A model generated the notes under the pieces. It was not told the origin of the DNA. It was given only the letters and a program-made list of their open reading frames with translations, and searched no databases. A program made the position numbers and the translations under genes. Shown here piece by piece: positions 23,035-35,019 of a stretch of 64,000 nucleotides of DNA. The stretch's first letter is position 1. Each line of letters starts with the position of its first letter. Location of the stretch: positions 111,556,609 to 111,620,608 of the forward strand of contig CM077151.1 of the NCBI GenBank assembly GCA_039583875.1, written 5' to 3'. The DNA is from Platanthera guangdongensis. Taxonomy: Eukaryota; Streptophyta; Magnoliopsida; Asparagales; Orchidaceae.

Positions 23035-24757
23035 TGATAGTACGTTTTGCAGTAAAAAATATTAGGGTATTTTTGGGTTTTTAAAGCACAAATCATGTCT
23101 TGTAATGCCTTATATTGACCTCCTTTTGTATATATTATTGTCACTAATGCGTTTTCTTCTTTTTGCAGGTTTTCACGACTTTCAGCCAATTTTTGCTATT
23201 ACACGCTCCAAGGTCACGCCAAACCTGGGCGTGTACCTAGGGCGTGTAACACAGAGGAATGAAGCTATCGGTCCAAAACTGGATTCCAGGGAAACTCAGT
23301 ATACACGCCTTCTGTCACGCCCGTGTAACACCTATATGGGCGTGTTCCAGAGGCTTGTCCCAAGTTCCGAGGAATCGCTGCAGTATGATTTTTTTCCAAC
23401 TCCACCATCGTGTCGCAGCTTACACCCCCCCTTACACGCCCGGGTCGGGCATGACATATGGGCATTTAATTCAACTACGATGCCCATCACCTCTCTAGCA
23501 TTTAATTTCAGCAAAAAAAGGTCACACTGAATGTGTCACGTCGCAGGTACATAGCCGACCCGGGCGTGTAAGGGGGCGTGACCAACCCAAAAAACTTATA
23601 TAAATTGTGCCCATCTCCAAGGGTTCAGCATGCATATTTTGAGAGGGCAGGTGCAGCCCTTTTATTTTCTTGTAGTTTTTCATGCTTCTACTCTCCCTCC
23701 TCATTTCAAGCTTCTTAATCCTAGCTTAGTTTACTCGTTTTGTATTAGCTCTTGTAATTGCTTTTGTAGCTTAATGTTAATGCTAGCCTAAATCTTATTC
23801 CATTGAACTTGTAATCTTTTCTTTCAAGTTGTAGCTCTCTTTTTACATTAATAAAAAGTGCATCTTTTCTTTGTTTTCTTAATGTTCTTCTACCTTACTC
23901 TCTTCCTCCACTACTTCATGAATAACTAATTCCTCCTAGCTCGTCTTGACGATCTGAGTTGAGTTAATTAAGTTATTATGCGCTCATTTCTTCTTAGCTT
24001 CTTTTCTTCTTTTTCTTTTCCTCTAGTTTTAAAGATATCTTTTTCTTACTGGTTATTAATCTGATTAATTTTGAATGAAACTAATTATCGATATATAGTC
24101 TTCATTATGCTTTCATTCTTGCTAGACGAGAGGCCAAATGTTTGAAGTGAGTGCTCAAGTATAAAGAGAGTAGCACAACGCACTTCTTGAGAGAGAGTGA
24201 CATAAATCTCCCTGATTGGAGTCAAATCTAATAGTGGGGTTCACTACTTGAAGCGAGAGTTAGGTATTCAGTTACGGGACGAGAGTTCGGTCGGATCTCC
24301 CTAACCTCAGTTGGGCACTTCTCCTTGAGGAGCGTGTTCAAGATTCGGGAACCCCCACGATCAAGGTTTATTTATTTTATTAAGTTAAAGTTTGTTATTG
24401 CATTCTTGATTAATTTATGCCGAAGAAATTCAAGATCGAGTACTACCGCTTAATCATCGTTTAGCCTTTCTCTTATTTGCAAGTAAACTTCCTCACTTCT
24501 CTAATTTAGTATACAAGCCCAAAACAACTTGTATTTGATAAGATAATAGTAACTCCTTGAAGTAGAACTACTCAAATCGCCCCGGGTAATACCACCTTGA
24601 TATTGAACTTAATATCCTATACTATATGTGATAAGGTACACATGCCTTCATCGAATATAGAATCGGAGAACATCTCACAACTACACTATCACCTTCTCTT
24701 TCCTTAACTTTTTCTGCTCCACGCATAACCCCTTCTCTGCTCGTAATGTTTATATCA
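23035..24757 (+). repeat. A1 3' LTR
   Basis: TGATAGTACG to TTATATCA, 1.72 kb. It is shorter than the 5' LTR mainly because a block of about 280 bases (14,765-15,040 in the 5' LTR) is missing at about 24,062. TATA and poly-A signals and the motif cluster are present. Substitutions relative to the 5' LTR are frequent, which points to an old insertion. Confidence 0.9.
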
Positions 24758-24762
24758 AGGCT
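24758..24762. repeat. A1 target-site duplication, right copy (AGGCT)
   Basis: Matches 13,729-13,733. Confidence 0.85.
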
Positions 24763-24769
24763 TCATCGC

Positions 24770-25560
24770 AGAGGCTCATCTACCCTGCCAACTAGTGAGA
24801 GACTGGCCAGAGGAACCATCTCGGAGTCCCTCATTTCCAAAATCCACCGAGTGACATCCAGCCTTGCTAGCTAGTGGGAGCCTGGCAGGGGATCTGCTCG
24901 GGGTCTGGTAGAGGTTCTAGAGAGACATCCAGCCCTTCCAGCTAGTGGGAGCCTGGCAGCGGGATCTGCTCTGGGTTTGGGAGATGCTCTCGAGTAACAT
25001 CCAGCCCTTCCACTAGTGGGAGCCTGACAACGAGATCTGTTCGGGGTCTGGGAAATGTTTTGGAGTGACATCCAGCCTTGCAAGCTAGTCGGAACCTGGC
25101 GGTGGGATCTGCTCGGGGTCTGGGAGATGCTCTCGAGTGACATCCAGCCCTGCCAGCTAGGGAGAACCTGAGAGCCGGATCTTCTGGGGGTTTATGAGAT
25201 GCTCTTGAGTGACATCCAGCCCTTCCAGCTAGTGGGAGGTTGGCAACATGATCTGCTCGGGATTTGGGAGACACTGTTGCATGACATCCTACCCTGCCAG
25301 CTAGTGGGAGCCTAGAAGCGGGATCTTCTCGGGGTCTAGGAGATGCTCTCGAGTGACAACCTGCCCTGCTAGCTAGTGAGAGCCTGACAACACGATCCAC
25401 TCAGGGTCTGGGAGATGCTCTTGAGTGACATCCAACCATGCTAGCTAGTGGGAGCCTGCAATAGGATCTGCTCAGTGTCTGGGAGCCTCTCTCGAGTGAC
25501 ATCCAGCCCTGCCAACTAGTGGGAGCCTGGCAGCGGGATCTGTTCGGCGTCTGTTTCATG
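24770..25560. repeat. Minisatellite, about 71-72-bp unit, about ten copies
   Basis: The block GACATCCAGCCCTGCCAGCT recurs at 24,854, 24,924, 24,995, 25,067, 25,138, 25,211, 25,283, 25,354, 25,427 and 25,498. Units also share GTGGGAGCCTGGCAGCGGGA and TCTGCTCGGGGTCTGGGAGA. Because 72 is a multiple of three, a minus-strand frame (24,942-25,400) stays open with a 24-residue period; I read this as a by-product, not a gene. Confidence 0.85.
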
Positions 25561-25790
25561 AACACCATCGGCCTTACAAACTATTGCACAAGAAAACTAA
25601 AATGATGTGATATCTTGTATTCATAAAAGAGGGCGTTACATACATTGTTCATGGATAGAAATGCTTCAAGTCATGACCGCTCTAGGTGTGACTGAGGGCC
25701 TCACCTTCCACATTTTGTAGGCGATACCCCCTTACCTCAATGACTCATGTACATTATATAGACATTCCCAGTTAGGGTTGAGCTTCCCAA
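25561..25790. other. Unassigned spacer between minisatellite and Tat remnant
   Basis: No gene, promoter or repeat recognised. It may be the 3' edge of the Tat element that follows. Confidence 0.4.
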
Positions 25791-27596
25791 TGTCAGCTGG
25801 TCTTCCAGCCACATCCACCTTTTATAAGACCAAGTCCCCCCTCCGTGAGCTGCTTTATTCGAACGTGCTTGTCCAAATACTTGCCATTCTTCGCTTGACT
25901 TCTTCTTTCCAAATAGCTAATAGTTTGTGTACTACTCCACCATGTCCAGGGAGAGCCGCAGCTCATCGTCGTTATCAGCTCGCCACATTTCTCTACCTCC
26001 TTCTTCCTCAACTAGTCAAGGTGTTCGGACCTCGAATTCTATAGGAAGTACTGCTTCACAGCCATGAGAGAGTTTGAAAGGGGTCTCCCTCATTGATGTG
26101 TCGGGGTGGACTTCAAGGCTAGGTGGACTGAAGGAAGCAGTTCCACCCAGCTCCACTTCAAGTTCTCAACTTTCTTCTTGAAAAGGTTTAAGACGATCTT
26201 GTTCACCATCTCTACCGGCCCATTGCTCCTGGGTTGGAGGACCGATGCGAACCTAAGATCAATGCCAAGTTGCCCATAGAAATTGATGAACTCGGCGTTG
26301 GAAAACTGCGGCCCATTATCCTTGATAATGGACTAGGGCAGTCCATGCTGACAAATGATCTCCCCCCATACAATGTTCCTGATTACTTGGGAGGTCACCT
26401 TGTCCAATTCCTTCACCTCCAACCACTTAGAAAAATAATCGATCGTGACTAATAAGGACCTCCTTTTCCCACTGGCCTGGGGAAGGGGCCTATCGGATCT
26501 ATTCCCCAGATGGCGAAGGGCCAGAGTACGGTGATGCTCCTGAGACACTGAGCTGGTAGAAGTTGGAGATGGGTGAACAACTGACATTTGTGGCGCTTCT
26601 TCATGAACTCAGCGACATTATGGCCTAGGGTAAGCCAGAAATATTCCTGCCAAACTATCTCCACTATAGGGTCCAGCTTCCAGAGTGACTCCCACATTCC
26701 CAGGAATGTATATATTTTAAAATCCTCAGGACCTCCCTCTCGTCCACGCAACATGCCAACATCCCCGAGAGGGTTTACCTAAACAGCTGCCCGTCACGCA
26801 TAAGGTAGTATGCCGACTTATTCTTGAACCGCTTCTTGTCCATCCCTCTGGGTACTCCCCTGTGGATAGGAAAGTTGCAAAAGGATCCATCCACGAGGGA
26901 TGTTGGTCTACCATAATTAGCTCCCCCTCTTCGATGGATGGGTGGAACAAGTCGTCATGGTGCCACCCACCTGGGGTCCGTGCTTCGCCAATTGATCCAC
27001 AAGCTCATTTTCATCTCATGGCACATGCCAGATGTAGAAGGTCTGGAACAAGTGATGACCCCCTTCACTTTTGCAACTATAATTGTAGAGTTGGCTCCCT
27101 TGCCTCGAACTCCCAATTGATCTAGGAGGGAACCACCATGGAGTCTATGAGGAAATCCACATCATGCACTCCCAGCTCCCTGGCCAGGTGCAATACCGCT
27201 ATTATTGCCTTATACTCAGCTTGATTATTGGGATGGGAAAATATACTACCACTGTTTGCTCAATCATTGCTCCCTGAGGGCTCAATAAGATCACCTCACC
27301 ACCAAGGAATGCCTTCTTGAAGCGCCATCCACCATCAACTTCTAACGGACCGAACGAGTTAGTTCTGCCTCCGCCACCTCGATCACATAATCAGCAAGAA
27401 GTCGGTCATTGCCTGGGCCTTGATCGAGCGGCGGGGAACGAAAGATATGTCGAACTCACTCAACTCCACCGACCACTTTGCCAACCTCCCCGAGTGATCC
27501 ACCCACTCAAAGATGGTGCGTAGGGGTGTCGGTCACCACCTGTATAGAGTGTGCCTGGAAATAGGGTCGTACTATCCGGACCGAGATGACTATGCA
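25791..27596 (-). pseudogene. T1: Tat-lineage gypsy remnant (RNase H-like and integrase)
   Basis: From the right: an RNase H-like region (VELTQ/LVSTFE-like debris near 27,480; [13 protein letters not shown] near 27,390; NQAEYKAIIAVLHLAREL near 27,200; DENELVDQLAKHGP near 27,000), then integrase (WGIDPIGPFPRPVGKGG near 26,480; VTIDYFSKWLEVKEL; KDNGPQFSNAEFI near 26,300) and a C-terminal tail near 25,900. This order and the YFSKWLE wording fit the Tat clade, which carries an extra RNase H before integrase. Numerous stops (for example TAG near 26,334) show it is dead. The N gap truncates it on the right. Confidence 0.75.
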
Positions 27597-28096
27597 NNNN
27601 NNNNNNNNNNNNNNNNNNNNNNNNNNNNNNNNNNNNNNNNNNNNNNNNNNNNNNNNNNNNNNNNNNNNNNNNNNNNNNNNNNNNNNNNNNNNNNNNNNNN
27701 NNNNNNNNNNNNNNNNNNNNNNNNNNNNNNNNNNNNNNNNNNNNNNNNNNNNNNNNNNNNNNNNNNNNNNNNNNNNNNNNNNNNNNNNNNNNNNNNNNNN
27801 NNNNNNNNNNNNNNNNNNNNNNNNNNNNNNNNNNNNNNNNNNNNNNNNNNNNNNNNNNNNNNNNNNNNNNNNNNNNNNNNNNNNNNNNNNNNNNNNNNNN
27901 NNNNNNNNNNNNNNNNNNNNNNNNNNNNNNNNNNNNNNNNNNNNNNNNNNNNNNNNNNNNNNNNNNNNNNNNNNNNNNNNNNNNNNNNNNNNNNNNNNNN
28001 NNNNNNNNNNNNNNNNNNNNNNNNNNNNNNNNNNNNNNNNNNNNNNNNNNNNNNNNNNNNNNNNNNNNNNNNNNNNNNNNNNNNNNNNNNNNNNNN
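27597..28096. other. Assembly gap, 500 N
   Basis: Exactly 500 undetermined bases, a conventional placeholder, so the true distance is unknown. Frames spanning it are meaningless. The two sides belong to different elements (Tat left, Tekay type right). Confidence 0.98.
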
Positions 28097-29747
28097 GGTA
28101 CAAACCATGTCACATGCCGTGTGAAACCATAATGGCTCCAAAGCTCTCAAAAAAACTACTCATACATTTACGAGTTTTGGGGCGTTATAGAAAAACCATA
28201 TATAAATCGGACCCATCAATAGCCTTGTAAGTGTAATCCATGAATACTCTGCTACTTCCATGATACTTGGCGAGTTGCTAATTCTTACAGAGATAACCAT
28301 TAACAGAAACTCTTCCAACAAGGATTCCCCTATATGTCCAAAACTCTGTGTGGTCTTTCTACTCAAGGCATCGACTACCACATTAGTTTTGTCCGGATGA
28401 TACTGAATATGGACATCGTAATCCGCGACATATTCTAACCCTCAATGCTGGCACAAATTTAATTCCTTATGAGTGAATACGTACTTCAAACTCTTATGGT
28501 CTGTGTAAATCTTGCACAATGCGCCATACAAAAGATGTCTCCACAACTTCAAGACATAAATTACTGCGGCAAACTCTAAATCATGAGTAGGGTAGTTTCT
28601 TTCATGTATTTTAACTACCTCGACTCATACACAATTACCTTTCCTTCTTGCATCAAAACGGATCCAAGCCCGAGATGCGATGCATCTACATACACGACAT
28701 ACTGTAATCCTTCGGTAGGCAAAGTCGATACTAGAGCAGTGCACAATCTCTTCTTCAATTCCTGGAAAGCCTCCTCGCACTTATCGCTCGACACGAATGC
28801 TGCATTCTTCCGCATAAGCCTAGTCAGCAGCACAAAAAACATAGAAAATCCTTCCACAAACCTTATATAATAGCTTGTCAACCCTAGGAAGCTTCTTATC
28901 TCTTTGTGTGTGGTAGGTCTCTTTCAATCCATTACGGCAGCTATCATTTCAGGGTCAACCAAAATTCCATCCTTATTCACCACATGACCCAAAAAAGGAA
29001 CTTGAGATAACCAAAACTCACATTTACTCAGCTTTGCATACAACCTATGCTATCTTAAAGCAGATAGAACCAACCGTAAGTGCTGGACATACTCCTCAGC
29101 ATTCCAGGAATAGACAAAAACATCAACTATGAACACAACCACAAAATGGTCCAAAAAATCCTTGAACACTCTATCATCATGGTCTATGAAGGCAGAGTGT
29201 GAATTTGTCAATCCAAATAACATCACCAAGAACTCAAAATGTCCATGCCGAGAACGAAAGGCGGTCCGTGGAACATCCGACTCACGAATTCTCAACTGAT
29301 GGTAGCCTGAACGAAGGTCAATCTTCGAAAACACTGCACTACCATGCAAATGATCAAAAAATCATCTATTCATTATAAGGGATATCTGTTCTTGTTAGTT
29401 ACCTTATTAAATTCCCTATAATCGATGCACAGCCTTATAGAACCATCCTTCTTCCACAAACAACACAGGATCACCCCATGGAGAAGTACTTGGCCTAATA
29501 AATCCATACTGCAATAACTCATTCATCTGGGTATGCAACTCATCCAGCTCACACGGGGCCATACGGTACGGTGTCATAGCTATAATACGAGTCCCCGGCT
29601 CCAAATCTATAACAAACTCCACATCTCTCACAAGAGGAAGACCAGGAAGGCTATCTGGGAAGACATCTGGAAACTCTCGCTCCACAAGAACATCCTCGAT
29701 GCGTGGCAAACTACCAATGGTTTAAAAAACAGAAACCAAAGAAGCAA
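28097..29747 (-). pseudogene. G3: Ty3/gypsy (Tekay-type) RT-RNase H remnant
   Basis: From the right: the protease-RT junction and RT start ([52 protein letters not shown] at 29,416-29,709), RT palm ([37 protein letters not shown]; the usual active-site YxDD altered to IVDV, 29,050-29,349), then RNase H (YVDASHLGLGSVLMQ near 28,680; ALSRKT near 28,360). Several stops and frameshifts. It ends abruptly at 29,747 where C1's LTR begins, so C1 inserted into this pol. It differs from G1 in sequence but is the same broad clade. Confidence 0.8.
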
Positions 29748-30066
29748 TGAAAGATATGGTACCTAAACACCTAGAGGGGGGGTGAATAGGTGACCTAATC
29801 CTTTTCTAACTTTGCTGGCAGCAAACAGTTTATTATCACAGATTTGTAACTTTTGCACAACAATCACAAAGTATTCACAACATACACAGCACAATCACAG
29901 CACAACACAGTGGTTTATAGTGGTTCCCCAAGATATGGGTACATCCACTTTCCCCTTCGCCTATCTAGCAGTGTACTAGATTCGGCCAAACTCCTCCACT
30001 AGCTCAGAACCCAAATTGGTTCCTACACCTTAGGCCCAAAGCCTTACAACTCAGCTTTATCCCAAA

Positions 30067-30190
30067 GCCTACACTCAGCCAATCAAGGCCTACACTCAGC
30101 CAACCAAGGCTTACACTCAGCCAACAAGGCCTACACTCAGAGATCTCAATCTCCTACACTCAGGCTCTCAAGCCCTACCCTCAGCCTTTA
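30067..30190. repeat. Short tandem repeat, CCTACACTCAGCCAACCAAGG unit
   Basis: About five imperfect copies of a 20-24-base unit (ACACTCAG core) inside the C1 LTR, downstream of its TATA box. No coding meaning seen. Confidence 0.75.
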
Positions 30191-30640
30191 TAATTATAGG
30201 CTTACAATTCACTCAGATCCAATGGATCCTACAAGATAAAAATGTATTACAACTTTTGACTCAACAACTCAGAAATAAAAGAGGGGAGTTGAGAGTTTCT
30301 TTATGAGTTCTTGGAAGAACTCAGCTGGATTCAATCTGACTTAGCTTTCTTCAAAGCTTCTTGAGTAGAACTGAATAAGACTGAATCCTCCTGCAGTTGT
30401 TCCTTGAACTCTGCCACTTAAGATCCAGAATGTATCTGAATCCTTCTTCTCAGCCTAGTTCCAGAGGCTGATTTCTTGGATGAAGCCCTCTCTCTCCAAC
30501 TTCTTAGATCTACACTTGGACTGCAAGATCTTCTTGATTTGATAACTTGTTCTTTAACAATGTGATCCACTTGATCAACAACCTGAATCACTGAACAACT
30601 CTTCAATTCTGAACTACAGTTTCTGTAAACTGTAGGTGCC

Positions 30641-30648
30641 TATTTATA
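30641..30648 (-). promoter_or_regulatory. TATA box of the C1 LTR promoter
   Basis: Minus strand reads CCTATAAATAGGC. The GTGTCGACAC array ends about 135 bases upstream in transcription sense. Confidence 0.65.
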
Positions 30649-30781
30649 GGCTTTCTTCATGGTAACCGGCTGGACCGGTCCATAACTGACTTCTGATATC
30701 TCTGACAGGTGCTGTAGACCGGCTGGAACGGCAGCTGTCAAATCATCCAGTCATTTCTTGAAAATCTCTAACTGTCTGAAA

Positions 30782-31705
30782 GTGTCGAGACTTTCTGTCT
30801 TTAAGTGTCGACACTTATAGACCAAGTGTCGACACATGCTTTGTAAGTGTCGACACAAGTCTATAAGGTGTCGACACAACTCCTTGTATGTCTCGACATA
30901 GTTTCTTCTGCATGTGTCGACACTGAAATTGAGTGTCGACACAAGTACTTGTTCTTCTAGCTTTTGCTGAATTCTTCTAAGTGTCGACACATCTCCTTTG
31001 TGTCGACACAACTTCTGTTGAATCTGTTAAGTGTCGACACTACTTCTTGGTGTTGACACATAGTCTTCTATGTTGATTCTTGCTGAGTGTCGACACAGCT
31101 CCTTGTGTCGACACACCTTCTTCTTGTTGAGACTTCAGCTGAGTGTCGACACATTCCTTTAGTGTCGACACTTGTACTTAGAATATTTTGGAGATAATTC
31201 TGTTCTTTGCTAAGTGTCGACACAGCTCCTTGTGTCGACACTTTCTTCAAGTGTTGAGTCTTCAGCTGTGTGTCGACACATTGTTCTGGGTGTCGACACA
31301 TACTTCAAGTGCTGACTCTTCTGCTAGTGTCGACACATTGTGTTGAGTGTTGACACTTACTTCATGTGCTGACTCTTCTTCTTAGTGTCGACACATTGTG
31401 TTGAGTGTCGACACTTGTACTTAGTCTCTGCAGACTTTTGCTGAGTGTCGACACAGCTCCAAGTGTCGACACTTTCTGGTGTAGACTCAGCTTCACTGGG
31501 TGTCGACACAGCTCCTTGTGTCGACACTTTCTGTCTGCACTTTTCTTCACTGAGTGTCGACACAGCTCCAAGTGTCGACACTTGCTGTCTGGTGTCGACT
31601 CTGCATCCAGGTGTCGACACAATGACTCCAAGTGTCGACACTGCTTGTCTGGGTGTCGACACAAGTCTTCTTAAGTGTCGACACTTTCCCTCTGGGTGTC
31701 GACAC
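30782..31705. repeat. Array of about 30 GTGTCGACAC palindromes in C1 U3
   Basis: The perfect 10-base palindrome occurs about 31 times, plus variants such as GTGTTGACAC, often in pairs 17-25 bases centre to centre, separated by CT-rich spacers (AGCTCC, TTCTTC). It fills U3 directly upstream of the LTR TATA box. The same palindrome recurs before the accessory ORF (35,020-35,466). Frames through it (CRH/VDT repeats) are by-products. Confidence 0.9.
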
Positions 31706-31853
31706 ATGGACTTAGAAACTTTTTGCTTCAGTCCAGTGATTTCTTAACCTGCACAAGTAAACTCAACATACATCAAATACATTATGATGTATATCATTGA
31801 GTTGGGTGAGGCTTCTTCAAATCAGGTACATTTCGACACAATGTACACCAACA

Positions 31854-31867
31854 ATCTCCCTCTATTT
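31854..31867 (-). promoter_or_regulatory. C1 polypurine tract
   Basis: Minus strand AAATAGAGGGAGAT immediately before the LTR start TGTTGG. Same form as the C2 tract at 39,808. Confidence 0.8.
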
Positions 31868-32155
31868 GGAGAAGTCACACTAACCCTTAGTCGAAAATGA
31901 CTATACACCATTCATAATTAAAGATTACCAAATGATGTAACAGCTTGATTTACAGCAGGTAAACATAAGACATGTAATAATTCACAATGTATACACATTC
32001 ATCATTTCAGAACAAGAAATAGACACATTCACAGAACAATCATGAAATATATTTGTCATATATTGTTCTAACATTTTTCTAATACACCTTCAATGGTTTA
32101 CAAAAATGTTTTACATTTAAAAGATTACAAAATAATCTTCAAGTAATTTCTTAAT
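31868..32155 (-). other. C1 3' untranslated region
   Basis: About 290 AT-rich bases between the accessory ORF stop and the polypurine tract. Nothing recognised. Confidence 0.5.
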
Positions 32156-34985
32156 CTATTTCTGGTCTGGTTCTTTGATAACTATGCCTTTGCCAGGTTG
32201 GACTTGAGCTTTGACAGTGGCTTCAGCAATTTCAGCAACAGCAGGCTTCTTGCTTTTAGATCTTTCTGTTTGAGTGCTTCTGCCTTGATCTTCTGCCTCT
32301 CAAAGTAGTGATATGGCTTGGGAAGTACTTGCTAGGCTCCACTGCAGTAGGAGGTAGCTTTCCCATCTTAGCCTTCCTTCTGAATTGAACAATGGCTTCT
32401 TGTCTTATTCATGTTTTCTCCATTCAGCTTCAGAGAACCATTTGTTCCTGTCATGTGTATTGTCCTTGGCAGCTTTCCAGGTAGTTAAAATTATATTCCT
32501 AGAGGTAGGGCTCCACTGTTCAAAATCTGGCTTTTGTTCTGCTTGTTCCCTAAACCTCTTCTTGGACAACCTTGTCTCTTCCTCTTTTTGTAGAGCCTCT
32601 TGCATAGCTTCAGATATAGGTTGAACAACCTTGTCAATGTGGACATTGTCCTTGCCCTCAAGTGGGCTATACATTGTGCTCACATCTGCTTGAATCATTT
32701 CAAAATCTGGAGGTGGATAAATGACCTGAGCTACTTCTGGTTGCTCACCTCCAAAATAGGCAGGGTTAATGCCTGATTCAGCAACTTCTTGGTCATCACA
32801 CAGAGGAGGGTATCCAAGTGTAGCCCTGATTGAATTTGATATCCATTTGGCATGCTCAGAACTTGCCTTGACTAACACTCTCTCCCCCTTTATGACTTCT
32901 CTGGCCATGTGATCTCTGACATCATCCTTTTGAAATCTGATCTGGGCATCCAAGTATCTGATTCCTTCTTTAAAGTAAGGTTTAAGCTTTGTAAGTTGTT
33001 CAGATATAGCTTTCTGAGAGGCTTGGATAGCAGTCTTGACAGCAGTAATTTCCTCTTGAAAGACTTATCAAATTTAGCTTTAGCAGCATCAGTAGATGTA
33101 GAAGGTTCATCAGCCTTGTTCTTCAATGCAGTGACTATAGCATTGTGGGATTCAGTCAAATTGCCATTCATTCTTAATTGATTTTCAAGAACATATCCTT
33201 GTTTCAATGTTATATCATCTACCTGTGCCTTGATCTTCTCTTGGTGTGTTGCCAAATACACACTGCATTCCCACCCTTGTGGAAGCAGTCTGTCATCTCC
33301 TTCTTGTTGAGATTCATCTCAAACCTTATAGACTTTATTTCCTGGGCCAGATCAAATTGAAGTGATTTCTGACCTTCATCTACATACTTCTCTATTGCCT
33401 GCCTTTGCTCATCCAATTTTATCTGTAGGGCAACCATTAATGCACTATAATCAGCAGTTGGAGCTTGCTGAACTATAGGCTGTGGGGCAATGGATTGCAA
33501 AGCCTTCTTATAACTCTGGCTTCTCCTCTTGAAGACATAGAGTTTCTTCTTCTTGGCCCTAGCACTCTCCTCATCTTCAGAGGCAGAAGTGCTGGCAATA
33601 TCAACTCTGTCCTTAGGGCTTTGAGGCTTCTCAGTTTGCACATCAGGTGCTTTCTCAGTTTCCAGCCTAATAGGCTCTTCCAGATCTTGTACTTGCTCCC
33701 CCTCAGCAGCAGCAGTCTCTTCTTCAGCAGCATCAATTTCTTTGTCAAATCTGCTTGATCCAGATTTAGGAACAAGTCTTCCATTGTGAATTCTTGTGAT
33801 GAAGGAGCTGGAGAAGTTCTTGGTTCTTCAACCACAGGATCAGGAATGACTTCAACAGCAGATGTGTCCTCTCTAACAACATCGGGAACTTGACTAGGCA
33901 GCTGTGTTTGCTGAGCAACATCAGACAAATCAGCATCTTCTATAAGATATTCTAAAGTTTTTAGGTCAGTGAGTACCTCTTGGATGATGATGGTGGCTTG
34001 CTCACTGTCCAGTGTAGATGCTGCTTCTACAACTGGATGCTCCCCCTGGCTTTGATCCCTGTGGATGGGGCTAGCTGGAGGCAGCTCCCCCTGGATCTCA
34101 GCAGTCTCTTGAGCAGCAGGGGTCTTCTCTGCAGCCACTTCCTCTTGGTCATCAGGAGTGAAAACAACATGTTCTTCACTCCCTGAACTGCTGGAGGACT
34201 CTTGTTCAACTGGAGCAGTTTTTCTCTTTTTCTTAGGAGGAATCTCCTTCTCAGTAATTGTCTTCTCAGGGGTTGGCATGTCCCTTGACAACACCCTGTC
34301 CCATCTTGAAAAGATCCTTAGATCCATCTTCCTCATGTGGTTTATTTTGCTACTGCAGCTGCACTCATCACCTCTGGTATGGTACCAGCTAGGTAGAAAC
34401 TAATGATCCTGCCCAGATTGGGCTTCTTCAAGCTCTCCTTGATCTTGTCAAAAACCACTATTGACCAGTCTGTTTTCAGAGTGAATATGATCCTTGTCAT
34501 GATTCCAAACATATAGACAGACACTCTGTCATGCCCTCCAGGTTTGCTGAGCAAGACTTTTCCCACTATCTCAGACTTGAACTTCCCTTGATTATTCATG
34601 CCTTTTCTGTTGAAAATAGATCCTATCTTCATCTTTGGATCTAGTCCACACCAGGTAAGAGCTTCCCTGGTCTTTGAAGCAGTCACCTCTTCTTCATCTT
34701 GAATTTTGGTAGCTAAAGTACCTTCCTCAGACTCTTAGGTGAAACCTTAATCTTAGTTCCATGAACTCTGGATTTGATTCTGAATCCAGATTCATCTACG
34801 GCAGCTCCATTAAGAAATTCAAGTACTTCCTTCTTCCAAATCTTTGTAGGTTCAAACAAGAGATATTCTAGTCCAGAATCGGCGACTAGGGTTACCACTG
34901 CCTGAATTTCTTGATCTGCATCGTCGAATGCGCCGCACACAAGCTCATAACCCTCGTTAACGTTCTCCTCAAGCTTAGGAGCCAT
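32156..34985 (-). pseudogene. C1 accessory ORF (between pol and 3' LTR), frameshifted
   Basis: Starts at an ATG in AAACCCTAATGGCTCC, 94 bases downstream of its own TATA box. Function not known. The N-terminal region aligns by eye with the C2 accessory protein (GKVLLSKPGGHDRVS versus GKVLLAKHSAHDTIY; NLGRIISFYLAG versus NFGRIIGVFLQN) and resembles plant transposon-associated domains I cannot name with certainty. Then come an acidic/Pro/Ser-rich stretch (34,250-33,750), a helical, probably coiled-coil stretch (DEQRQAIEKYVDEGQKSLQF, about 33,400), and a charged C-terminus ending EPDQK at 32,156. Several frameshifts break it. An SIRE env-like ORF is an alternative identity; I see no signal peptide or membrane segment. 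Confidence 0.65.
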
Positions 34986-35019
34986 TAGGGTTTGTAGAAT
35001 TTGTCTTTAGAAAAGAGAG

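Larger units (their letters stand above)
13734..24757 (+). mobile_element. A1: structurally complete Athila-lineage Ty3/gypsy element
   Basis: An 11.0-kb element with two LTRs (13,734-15,733 and 23,035-24,757), a tRNA-Asp-type primer site, gag, protease, RT, RNase H, integrase, a long non-coding 3' region, a polypurine tract and matching AGGCT duplications. Coding sequence has several stops and frameshifts, and the LTRs differ visibly, so it is an old, inactive insertion. The absence of a recognisable env-like frame is noted. It interrupts the sequence just after the SINE-like unit. Confidence 0.9.
29748..31853 (-). repeat. C1 3' LTR
   Basis: Minus strand starts TGTTGGTGTACATTG directly after the polypurine tract and ends GGTACCATATCTTTCA at 29,748, where gypsy G3 coding is interrupted. 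It contains a roughly 920-base palindrome array as U3, a TATA box at 30,641 and a short tandem repeat. No second copy is present in the window. Confidence 0.8.

Noticed and set aside
24942..25400. 152-residue Arg/Pro-rich repeat protein
   Set aside because: It is a by-product of a 72-bp minisatellite with no promoter, flanking exon or known domain.
27460..28230. Several 190-217-codon frames across the N gap
   Set aside because: They consist mostly of undetermined bases.
30782..31705. CRISPR-like array (short repeat, variable spacers)
   Set aside because: The repeat is only 10 bases, spacing is irregular (about 8-70 bases), spacers are low-complexity CT-rich and similar to one another, and the context is a plant LTR promoter.
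31357..31707. Cys/His-rich repeat proteins (CRHP, VDTQ, VSTL) on both strands
   Set aside because: GTGTCGACAC lacks stop codons in most frames, so open frames on both strands follow from the repeat itself.
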